Assembly (NCBI GenBank): GCA_015075405.1
Contig: JABTUK010000002.1
Coordinates: forward strand, 806,001 to 870,000
Direction of reading: 5' to 3'
Origin: Anaerolineales bacterium
Lineage (GTDB): Bacteria; Chloroflexota; Anaerolineae; 4572-78; J111
Length of the DNA stretch: 64,000 nt
A model generated the notes under the pieces. That model made no database searches. It was not told the DNA's origin and worked only from the letters and a program-made list of their open reading frames with translations. This document shows, one piece after another, positions 41,561 through 50,426 of the stretch. A program made the translations under genes and the position numbers. Each line of letters opens with the position of its first letter. The stretch's first letter is position 1.

Positions 41561-41900
41561 ACAGGGTGATATTTTACTCATCCCAATCCCGTTTACTGAT
41601 CTATCCTCTCAAAAAAGAAGACCTGTTATTGTGATTTCCAATGATATCTACAACCGAAAACCTCTGATATTGTCGTTGTAGCTTTGACTTCCAATCCGGC
41701 TACAGTAGCTTACAGTTTCACCATTACCTCATCGGATTTGGAGCGAGGTAAGTTGAACCGTCCAAGTAAAGTCCGTGTTGATAAAATTTATACCCTGTCT
41801 CAGACTATTGTGGTCGCAACTTTGGACGAGTTAATTCGAATGTGCTGGATCGTGTTCGAAACGAATTACAAGCTTTAACCGCCTCAAATACCTCTTTCTA
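41553..41900 (+). CDS. PemK/MazF-family toxin (frameshifted)
   Basis: The start MPEQGDILLIPIPFTDLSSQ with KRRPVIVISND is the hallmark N-terminus of MazF/PemK endoribonucleases. The rest continues in other frames (VVALTSNPATVAYSFTI, then KVRVDKIYTLSQTIV) after a lost A near 41660, and a second loss near 41835 restores VLDRVRNELQAL to the stop at 41900. Length about 116 residues, normal for the family. The ATG at 41553 overlaps the antitoxin stop. It would cleave mRNA. Confidence 0.75.
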
Positions 41901-41943
41901 AATGCCCTTAAAATAAACTGCCCACCAGACTAGCAATGACATT

Positions 41944-42755
41944 TTACTTTACTTCCCGCCAGACCGACCCCGGCTCGGCCATTTCGGCCACGATATCGGA
42001 AGTAGAGATGAGGCCCAGCGGCATGGAGTTAGGCTGGTCGAGATTGACCACCAGCAGACGGTGAATGTGATGCTGGATCATCTTGTCGGCGGCTTCGCGC
42101 AGGCTGGCGGTGGGATGAATGGTAATGGGCGGATGCATTACGGCTGAAACCGGCTGACCGGCCTGACCCGCTTCAAAAAAGGCCAGCAGGTCAAAGCCGG
42201 TGACAATCCCAACCGGCTGGCCCTGAGCCTCAACCACCACCACCGACCGGGAACGGCGCTCGGTCATGGCCCGCGCCACGGCAGTCAAAGGTGTATCGGC
42301 CAGGCAGACGACAATTCCCTGCGACATCACCTCGGCGACGGTGTGGCGCTCGGTGGAGGTGTGGGCCAGACTGGCCACCAGGTCGGAAACCGAAATCACG
42401 CCTACCGGCTGATCTTCTTCCATCACGACCAGACGATGCAAATGTTCAAGCTGCATTCGAGCGGCAGCTTGGCTGGCCGACGCGTCGGCTTCGATAGTAG
42501 CCGGCGGGCTGCTCATCAGGGTGCTGACGCTCATCGTGCCGATGGTCGCCAGATTAACCGAGTCAGTAGACAGCCATTCACCGGTCAGCAGGTCAATATC
42601 GGAAATAATCCCCAGTAGTTGACCTGTGGCGTCGGCCACACAATGAGGGCATGCAGACGATGCTTCGCCAGCAGAACGGCGGCTTCGCCCAGAGTGGCGT
42701 CAGGCGGGCAGGCAATCAACGCCGGGCGCATGAGATCACGAACGAGGGTTGTCAA
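41944..42755 (-). CDS. Protein with four CBS domains (frameshifted)
   Basis: Two tandem CBS pairs: LVRDLMRPALIACPPDATLG (first), IGTMSVSTLMSSPPATIEAD (second), AEVMSQGIVVCLADTPLTAV (third) and VSAVMHPPITIHPTASLREA (fourth). CBS pairs bind adenine nucleotides. The frame breaks once near 42615, where one G is missing from the codons for LIV-A-DATGQ. The start is probably TTG 42755 (behind AGGAG at 42764-42768). A stand-alone nucleotide sensor; partner unknown. Confidence 0.78.
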
Positions 42756-42777
42756 GGTTGAGTCTCCTAAGAAAATA

Positions 42778-42842
42778 GACCGGGGACGGGAGACCGGAGA
42801 CCGATGATAGATACCGGTCATCGGTCTCCGGTCTGCGGTCAT
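42778..42842. repeat. Micro-repeat hairpin, word GACCGGAGACC
   Basis: GACCGGGGACGGGAGACCGG and further units (42778-42808) face the inverse CCGGTCATCGGTCTCCGGTC array (42814-42842). It lies just upstream of the CBS gene Shine-Dalgarno. Third locus with this word, 12.7 kb from the others. Confidence 0.85.
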
Positions 42843-42970
42843 CACCACAAAGGATTTTCATTCTCGGCAGTATACCAGAGGCTCGTGCCGGTCCCTTAGA
42901 TGGTTCAATTACTTTACTTCATCCACATCTTTGTACCACTTGATTCTATCACCCACTCTGGCCCGAAGTT

Positions 42971-43693
42971 TCAGGCTAAGGGTTTGGGTTCGGCTTCGAG
43001 GCGGGCCAAGGCGGTATCTACTTTTTGGGTCACGGTGGCTTTGTCGGCGACGGATAGTTGGGGGTAGGTTTGGGCAATCTGTTTGACCTTTCCAGGTTCA
43101 TCGTGGTGGTGCGCCACAGGCCCAATCGGCGGCGCACAGCCGGGCGGCCTGGGCCAAGTTGATCGTTTCGGCATCGCTGTCGCCCAGTGGATGCTCGAGC
43201 AAAAGCATGATCGTATCAATCAAATCTTTTCGTTGATTTTGACAATCTGCATCTTTTCCAAAAGCATCTCAGTATATGGGGATGGTGGGCCAATCGGCTT
43301 CGAGGCGGCCATTCCAGCGAATGACGTGGCAGAAGTCGAGTTTTTCATAAAAACATCCACGTGGATGCCGTTGGCGGGGTTTTCAAAATGGCCCGGCTGC
43401 CTTCGGTCAGACACAAAATTTCGCGGTCTTCATGATACCCCAGACTGGCCAGCATCTCGCTGATAGTTTTGGCCTGTTTGCCGTATCCGGCAAAGTCAAT
43501 ATCGGTATAGGCCCGGCCCAATTTGGCCTGCAAAACCATACTGGGGGCATGCATCTGAAAAGCCAGCGAGCCTAACAGACGCAGCATCAAACCGCCCTGC
43601 CGGGCCGCTTCGGTAATCCGCCAAAACCTCGTTTTCAAACTTTTCCCGCTCGGCGCTGTCCTGAGCGCCCATTCCAACCGCATTGTTTGACAT
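42971..43693 (-). CDS. Nucleotidyltransferase-fold protein, AbiEii-like (frameshifted)
   Basis: Read across frames from MSNNAVGMGAQDSAEREKF (ATG 43693), the protein shows RLLGSLAFQMH (the GS motif) and YTDIDFAGYGKQAKTISEML, the Asp-x-Asp metal site of nucleotidyltransferases. These are followed by a variable C-terminal region ending EAEPKPLA at 42971. About 240 residues, similar to AbiEii/AbiGii toxin-like or orphan NTase proteins. No AbiEi antitoxin is recognisable beside it. At least four frame breaks. Confidence 0.6.
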
Positions 43694-43708
43694 GGGTCTG
43701 CCTGGGAT

Positions 43709-43779
43709 AGGTAGACGGTAGACGGTAGACGGTAGACGGGGAAAACTCTGACTACTGACTACTGGCTACTGACTACTTG
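43709..43779. repeat. Two facing word arrays: GGTAGAC and CTGACTACTG
   Basis: Four GGTAGAC copies (43710-43739) are followed after 8 nt by a CTGACTACTGACTACTGG-type array (43748-43779). The arms pair only partly (GTAGnC against GnCTAC), so the two words look diverged. The second word also occurs alone at 44757-44792. Confidence 0.65.
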
Positions 43780-43835
43780 TTGGGGGATGTTTACTATAGG
43801 GAACAGTTGCCAATTATAAGAGATGCAATGAAATT

Positions 43836-43863
43836 TTGCAAAACCGGACAGATTCTATATAAT
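43836..43863 (+). promoter_or_regulatory. Sigma70 promoter of the DeoR-type gene
   Basis: TTGCAA (43836-43841), 16-nt spacer, perfect TATAAT (43858-43863). Transcript start near 43870, about 54 nt before the GTG at 43924. Confidence 0.65.
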
Positions 43864-43923
43864 TGGCAGGCCCAATCAGTCAAAATCAATCATTCCTGTG
43901 CAGAATACCTTTAGGGGTCTAGG

Positions 43924-44731
43924 GTGACCAAGGTTCTTATTCCGGCACAACGACGCAAACAAATCCAGGAATTGCTGGAGCTTCATCAGGTGGTTCAATG
44001 CACCTTTTTGAGCGAAATGCTCCAGGTTTCGGAGGCGACCATCCGGCGCGATTTGGAATGGATGGAAAGTCAAGGCACATTAGAGCGTACCCATGGCGCG
44101 GGCGACGCTGAGCCGGCGCATGCCGGTCGAACCGGAATATAACCACAGCGCCCAGACTCATCCGCTGGAAAAGCAGTGGATTGGGGCCAGGGCCGCCGCG
44201 CTGGTGGAGGATGGCGATACCATCTTTGTCAACAGCGCACCACGGCCACCCAGGTGGTGCGGCACATCCGCGACCGGGCCAGGGTAACGGTGATCACCAA
44301 CAACGTCAATGCAGCCCTCGAAGCGCAGGACGCCGACTGCGAGATTATTGCTGGGCGGCTCCTTTCGGGCGCGGGCCAAATCGGTGGTGGGACGTTTTGC
44401 CAGCATGAGCCCTGCGCCAGGTTTACGCCAGCAAAACCTTCATCGGCGTGGATGGCCTGAGTCTGAAATACGGCTGCACCACCCCGATCAATGCTGAAGC
44501 CGAGTTGGCCCGGCTGATGATTGAGCGTACCCACGGCCAGGTGATTGTGGTAGCGGACCATAGCAAGTGGGGGATTGTTTCCAATTTTGAAATGGCCCGG
44601 CTCGACCAAATTCATCTGCTTGTCACCAACGAAGGTTTTGAGACCAGGCGCGGGCAGAACTGGCGGCCCGCTTCATCGAAACAATCATTGCCGGGCCGGA
44701 AACCAATGGACGCCATACCAGCGGAGTTTGA
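43924..44731 (+). CDS. DeoR/GlpR-family transcriptional regulator (frameshifted)
   Basis: The GTG at 43924 begins an N-terminal DeoR helix-turn-helix: RRKQIQELLELHQVVQCTFL and SEMLQVSEATIRRDLEWMES, the diagnostic IRRDL. The sugar-phosphate-sensing DeoRC domain follows in other frames: DGDTIFVNS, VTVITNNVNAALEAQDADCE, FIGVDGLSLKYGCTTP and VVADHSKWGIVSNFEMARL. About 265 codons in total with at least four one-base losses. It has its own promoter and probably regulates the phosphoesterase-permease-oxidoreductase genes downstream. Confidence 0.77.
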
Positions 44732-44756
44732 ATAAAAAGCTATTTCGGCCAACGCT

Positions 44757-44792
44757 ATCTGGCTACTGGCTACTGACGACTGACTACTATCT
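44757..44792. repeat. Single-arm word array CTGGCTACTGGCTACTG
   Basis: Tandem (T)GGCTACT/GACTACT units with no inverse arm, ending just before the phosphoesterase Shine-Dalgarno. Same word as the right arm at 43748-43779. Confidence 0.6.
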
Positions 44793-44804
44793 TTGAGGAA
44801 GTCG

Positions 44805-45797
44805 ATGAAATTCTTCCAAAAGAAGCCCCCAAAAACTGACCCCGCCTCTTTTTGCCACCGACCTGCACGGGTCGCAGCGCACCTTCCGCAAATTTGTTAA
44901 TGCCGGCAAATTTTACGAAGCTAATGTCATCATCATGGGTGGCGACATCCTGGGCAAAATCGCTGTACCGATCATTCATGAAGGCAATGGGCATTACCGG
45001 GCCACGCTGCAAGGCCGCACCGAGCGGGTCGAGACTGAGGCCGAGCTAAAAAATCTGCTGGATAAAATTGGTATCCTCGGTTTTACAGCAAGGTGCTGGA
45101 AGCGGATGAATTTCAGGCGATCCAGTCCGACCCGGCGGCGATTGACGCGCTGTTTCACCAATTGGCCCGCGAGCGGCTGGAGGAGTGGGTTGAGCTGGCC
45201 GAAACCCGCCTGGCCGGGACGGGCATCAAATGTTTTGTCACCGGCGGCAACGACGATTACCCCGATGTGCTGGAAGCCTTGCAGTGCCCCCCGGCGCGCA
45301 GTCCATCTTTGGCTGCGAGGGGCAGTTGGTGCAGGTGGACGACGAGCACACCATGATCAGTATGGGCTTCAGCGGGCCGACTCCCTGGCGCACCCCCGCG
45401 AAGTGCCCGACGGGGAGCTGGGGTGATGATCGAACAGATGATTGGCCGGGTGGCCGACATGAGCCACTGCATCTTCAATTTCCACGACCCACCGGTTGAC
45501 TCGACCCTCGATACTTGCCCGATGCTGGATTGGAATACCGACCCACCCAGCCAGATTATGCGCGGTGGCCAGTTGGTGTTGTTTGGGGCGCGGCAGCGCC
45601 TCGGTGCGGCGGGCCATTGAAACCCACCAGCCGCTGCTGGGGCTGCACGGCCATATTCACGAATCGCCGGGGGTGATAAAATCGGCCGGACCACCTGCAT
45701 CAATCCCGGCAGCGAGTACGGCGAGGGTATTCTGCGAGGCTGCCTGGTCACCCTGAGCAACGGCAAGGTGGAAGGGTATCAGATGACGACAGGGTAG
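44805..45797 (+). CDS. Metallophosphoesterase (frameshifted)
   Basis: From ATG 44805, read across frames: LFLATDLHGSQRTFRKFV (metal motif D-x-H), NVIIMGGDILGKIAVP (GGD), VTGGNDDYPDVLEAL (GND-like), FNFHDPPVDSTLD and the C-terminal LLGLHGHIHESPG (GHxH). These five blocks in order define the calcineurin-like phosphoesterase fold. About 330 codons; at least five one-base losses. It sits between the DeoR-type regulator and an amino-acid permease. Substrate unknown. Confidence 0.77.
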
Positions 45798-45798
45798 C

Positions 45799-45880
45799 AA
45801 AATAAGAAAAAAGAAATAAGAAGGAGGTGAATAAGCGCAGAATTTTCATTCTAATTTCTCATTTCTTAATTTTATTTTAG
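45799..45880. repeat. Micro-repeat hairpin, word AAATAAGAAAT
   Basis: AAAATAAGAAAAAAGAAATA (45800-45819) faces the inverse CTAATTTCTCATTTCTTAAT array (45850-45880). It starts 2 nt after the phosphoesterase stop and ends just before the permease Shine-Dalgarno AAAGGAGGG. Same word as 3752-3827. Confidence 0.75.
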
Positions 45881-45897
45881 TAAAGGAGGGATTAACG

Positions 45898-47500
45898 ATG
45901 ACTGTGGCAACAGCAAAACCTGAGGTCTTCACCCGTAAAGCTTCCGGCCTGGTGCGGGTGATGTCGCCTTATTCGGCCTTTATTTACAATATTTTGACCA
46001 TGGGCTTAATTTTCCCTGGACGTATCTGTGGGCGCCGGGGGCTTTGCCGGGCGGCAATTTGTTTTGGGGATTATTTTAGCCACGATTATTGAAATCCCCA
46101 TCGCCTTTACCTATGTCTGGCTCTCCACGGCCTTGCCGCGCTCCGGGGGCGATTACGTGTTTCAAAGCCGGGTTTTGGGGGTGGGATTGCCTTTACTGTA
46201 GTCATGTCGGGCTTTGTCATCTGGATTTTGCAGTGGGTGGCCCTATCGGGCTGGCTGCTGGCCTACCTGGGTTTTGCGCCGCTGTTTTTGGGCCTGGGGG
46301 CCACTTTTGGGCAACGCCGCCCTGTCTAATATCGGCGTCTGGTTCACCACCTCGACCGGCATCATCATTACCAGCTTGTTGAATGGGTTGGCGGCTATGC
46401 TGTTATTGACCAGCGGCTTCAAAAATTACGTCAAATTTCAGTATGTGATGTGGTATGGCACACTGCTGGCTTTTGCCACCATGTTGGTTGTGCTCTTTAC
46501 CGCCTCGCCGGCCATCTTTGCCGAGCGTCTCGATGCCTTTGCCATCGCTTCCGGCGGCGCGGCCAACTTTTACCAAACCGCCGTAGATGCTGCCAGGGCC
46601 GCCGAAATAAACCTGAACCCCCCGTTCAGCCTGTTGGCTACCTTACTGGTTGCCCCCATTGCCTGACCTCGCTGCAATGGGCCACCTACAGCGTCCAACA
46701 AAACGGCGAAATCAAAGACGCCCGTTCCTTTAAAAATCAGGCTTTTATTATTGTTGGCTCGTTGATTGTGACCGGTTTGCTGTTGGCTGTGCTGGCGCTG
46801 GCTTTGGAACGCGCCGTTGGCAATGAGTTTCTGTACGTGGCCGGGGGCGGCTATTGGGCCGGGTTGGAAGAGGCCACCATCTCTGGCTTCTGGCTGTGGC
46901 CCAATATGATTGCCGTAGCTCTCAGCGCCAACCCATTGATTGTTCTCATCATTGGTGTGGGTTATATCCTCAACTCCTTCCAGATTGTCAATAACTGCTA
47001 TATCGGCATGACCCGGGTCATGGTCGCTATGTCGCTCGACCGGCTGCTGCCGGAGTGGGTCAGCCGGGTCAGTGAGAAACTGCACACCCCGGTTAACGCC
47101 CATCTGCCTATTTTCTGGCCAGTATTCCGGTTATTCTGGTTTACAACCTGTGGGATCAGTGGGCGGCGCTGACTCTGGGCGTCACCTTTGCCTGCGGCTA
47201 TGTTTTGTCATCACCTGTCTGGCCGGGGCTTTATTGCCCTACCGAGCCAAAGAGCTATACGAGGCCTCGCCAGGGGCGCAGTATAAATTAGGCAACATTC
47301 CTCTCATTACAATTATGGGCTTGATCGGCACCCTGCTGGGCGGTATCTTTGTGCTAATGTTTATGTTCTATGATGTCCTGGGTTTGACCAGCAGCCTGGC
47401 CTATACCGTTGTATTTGGCGTGCTGCTGGTTTCGGCTATCTGGTATTTTCTGGCCAAGAGCGCCCAAAAGTCTCGCGGCATCAATGTTGAATATGCCTAA
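45898..47500 (+). CDS. APC-family amino-acid permease (frameshifted)
   Basis: ATG 45898 follows AAAGGAGGG. Read across frames it is an integral membrane protein of about 535 residues with 12 or so helices: SPYSAFIYNILTMG (helix 1), STALPRSGGDYVFQSRVLG (the APC motif after helix 2), and later VAMSLDRLLPEWVSRVSEKL and HTPVNAHLPIF, both typical of APC transporters. One-base losses are seen at 46015 (CCC for CCCC) and about 46185 (GGGGG for GGGGGG), plus two to three further. It probably imports an N-methylated amino acid or betaine for the oxidoreductases. Confidence 0.8.
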
Positions 47501-47521
47501 GGAGATCCCGCCGGAATGATG

Positions 47522-47598
47522 GGGAAAAGTTGGAACGTTGGAACGTTGGAAGGTGGAAGGTTAATAGAAAACCTTCCGGCCTTCCATTCTTCCAAAAT
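47522..47598. repeat. Micro-repeat hairpin, word GTTGGAACG/GGTTGGAAG
   Basis: GTTGGAACGTTGGAACGTTGG and two more units (47529-47562) face ACCTTCCGGCCTTCCATTC and following (47571-47596). Same family as 10981-11078. 22 nt after the permease stop. Confidence 0.75.
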
Positions 47599-47698
47599 AC
47601 GTTCTAATTCATCCAACCTTCATCCAAGGCGTGATCACATCGAGGCCGGAGATCAATGGCGCTCTCCGGCCTATTATTAATCGTCCACAGAGGCACAC

Positions 47699-47790
47699 AG
47701 ATAGACGCAGATGAGATGGATGGGGTGGCGGATAAAACTGGCAAACAACTACCTCTTCTATCTTCCATCCTCTATCTTCTATCCCCATCA
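47699..47790. repeat. Probable micro-repeat element, word ATCTTCTATCC
   Basis: An AGATAGACGCAGATGAGATGG arm (47699-47720) and a TCTATCTTCCATCCTCTATC array (47757-47788) end 18 nt before the ATG at 47808. Pairing is weaker than in the others. Confidence 0.5.
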
Positions 47791-47807
47791 AATAACGGGA
47801 GTTCTGG

Positions 47808-50234
47808 ATGCAAAGTCAAGCGCGAGTGGTCATCATCGGCGGGGGATTACCGGGTGCAGTATTGCCTATCACCTGGCCAAGATGGGCTGGACCGATGTGC
47901 TGTTGTTGGACAAGGGCGACCTGACCAGCGGCTCGACCTGGCACGCCGCCGGGCTGGTGACGCAGTTCCACACCTCGCCCACATTGATGCGCGATCATTT
48001 ACAGCGTCAACCTGTACCGCCAATTACAGGCCGAAACCGGCCCTACGGTCGGCTGGCACGAGGTGGGCAGCTTGCGCCTGGCCTCCAGCCCCGACCACTT
48101 CAAATTCTTGCAGCGCCAAATCGGGCAGGCCAAAGCGTTGGGCATGGAGGTCGAAATGATCTCGCCCGGCGAAGCGCTGCGTATTTTCCTTATATGTCTG
48201 AAGCCGACCTGTACGGCGCGCTCTACATTCGCGGCGACGGCCACCTTGAACCCAGCGGCGTCACCCTGGAACTGGCCCGCCAGGCCAAACAAATGGGTGT
48301 TGCCATGCAGACCGGCGTCCGCGTGACCGGCTTCGAGTTCGGCCCCACCGGCGAAGTGCGGCAGGTCCACACCGACCACGGCTCGATCACCACCGAAATT
48401 GTGGTCAATGCCGCCGGCATGTGGGGCCGGCAGGTGGGGGCGATGGCCGGGGTCAATTTGCCCATTACCCCGCTGGTTCATCAGCACTTGACCACCAAAC
48501 CCATCCCCGGCCATGAACTGCCGCCCGATACTCCCGTGCTGCGCGACCCCTATCACCTGTTTTACCTGCGCGAAGAGGTGCGTGGTTTTCTCATCGGCGG
48601 GTTTGAGGTGCAGCCGCAGGCCTGGGCGGTAGACGGCGTGCCCTGGGATTTTACCCAAAAGCTGTTTCCCCGATTGGGCTTTGTTCGACCCGATTATGGA
48701 GGGAGCCATCCGGCGGATTCCCTGTTGGCCCAAGCCGAGTTAATGCACCTGGTCAACGGGCCGGAGGGCATCACCCCGACAGCCGCCCGCTGGTGGGACC
48801 CGTACCGGGCCGGGCCGGCTTTTTGTAGCCTGCGGCTTGTCGCACACCGGCTTTGGCGCGGGCGAGCCTTGGGTGATATTGTGGCCCAGTGGATTGTCAA
48901 CGGCGAGCCGGGCAGCAATGTCAGCGAACTGAACGTGCGCCGCTTTGGCCCCATTTACGAAGACCGAACCTACGCCGCCGAACGCGCCCGCGAGTCGTAC
49001 AAATATTATTACGAGCTGCGTTACCCTCACGACGAAAACGAGTGGGCGCGGGAGCGCCGCCTCAGCCCGCTGGATGGGAGGCTGCTCAAACTGGGCGGAG
49101 TCTTTGGCGAAAAGAACGGCTGGGAGCGGGTCAACTATTTTGAGCCGGGCCGAACCGGCCGGCGGGCCGGAGCCGAACAGAAAAAATGGGGGCTGGGGCA
49201 AACCGCCCTTTTTTGAACAGGTGGGCCTGGAACACCGGGCGGTGCGGGAGTTGGCCGGGTTATTTGATCTGACTTCGTTTGGTAAAATCGAAGTGAGCGG
49301 CCCCCGCGCCCTGGCTTTCTTGCAGCGGTTGGCCGATAACAATGTAGACCGGCATATCGGCAGCCTGATTTATACCCAACTGCTCAACCCGGCCGGCGGC
49401 ATCGAAAGCGACCTGACTATTACCCGCCTGGGTGAGGCGCATTTCCGGCTGGTGACCGGCAGCAACTTTGTGGCCGGCGATTTAGGCTGGCTGACCATGC
49501 GCATGCCTGCCGACGGCTCGGTGACGGTGCGGGATGTGACCGATGAGTGGGCCTGTATTGCCTTGTGGGGACCTCGCGCCCGCTATGTCCTACACAGGGT
49601 GACGCGGCGAATGTCTCTAACGAAGCTTTCCCTATATGACTGCCCGCGTTATCGAAATTGGCGGGGTTGAGGTTTGGGCGGGACGGGTTAGTTATGTGGG
49701 CGAGCTGGGCAGGAGTTATATGTCGCCCCGGAGCAGGCGGGCCGGGTATGGGACCGGCTTATTCAGGCAGGCCATGATTTTGGCTTGCAGCCCTGTGGCT
49801 ACAAGGTGCTGGACTCGCTGCGGCTGGAGAAAGGCTATCGCTACTGGAGCGCCGATATCACCCCGACCGATAATCCACTTGAGGCGGGCCTGGGTTTTGC
49901 GTCCGCTTTGACAAGGGCGACTTTATCGGCCGGGAAGCCCTGCTAAAACTCAAAGCCGCCGGGTTAAGCCAAAACTTTGCACCCTGGCTATCGGCGGCGA
50001 ACCGGGCTTGCTATATGGCGGCGAACCCATTTTGCCGAAGGGCGCATTGTCGGGCGGATTCGCAGCGGTGGGTATGGCTACAGCGTTGACCACAACATCG
50101 GCCTGGCTTACCTGCCGCCGGAACTAGCAGCCAAAGGAACGCGGCTTGAAGTGGAACTGTTTGGCGAGCGGGTTAGAGCCGAGGTCACGGCGGATGTTTT
50201 GTACGATCCGCAGGGGGCGCGGCTGCGGGCTTAG
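47808..50234 (+). CDS. FAD oxidoreductase-GcvT fusion, second copy (frameshifted)
   Basis: MQSQARVVIIGGG from ATG 47808; a missing base then hides GITGCSIAYHLAKMGW. The FAD domain continues with DLTSGSTWHAAGLVTQF and EVRGFLIGGFEVQPQAW; the GcvT domain has FGKIEVSGPRALAFLQRLAD and VSYVGELG, ending RVRAEVTADVLYDPQG. Total length (about 809 codons) is intact, with at least five one-base losses. Like the copy at 37825-40240, it resembles dimethylglycine or sarcosine dehydrogenase. It follows the APC permease, so uptake and demethylation are probably linked. Confidence 0.77.
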
Positions 50235-50269
50235 GGATGAGATTAATAACTTAGTGATTGTCCAAAAAT

Positions 50270-50328
50270 AAGTTCCCCCAAGTTCCTACGAGTTCCCAGG
50301 GAACTAAAGGAACTCGTAGGAACTCAAA
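50270..50328. repeat. Micro-repeat hairpin, word AGTTCCTACG
   Basis: AAGTTCCTACGAGTTCCC (50280-50297) faces GGGAACTAAAGGAACTCG and TAGGAACTC (50298-50326). Same word as the array inside the coding gene at 50873-50942, 600 bp away. Confidence 0.8.
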
Positions 50329-50426
50329 ACGGGAAGTAAATTTTAGATGTTTACTTAGGCTCGGCCTGGATTTGGCAATCCGCCGGGAGCAATTAAGCAG
50401 ACATCCTCTGCGTTCCCAACCGCTAT

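Noticed and set aside
35434-50234. Programmed ribosomal frameshifting to explain the broken genes
   Set aside because: Too many breaks in too many unrelated genes, without slippery heptamers or stimulatory structures. Loss of single bases from runs fits sequence error better.
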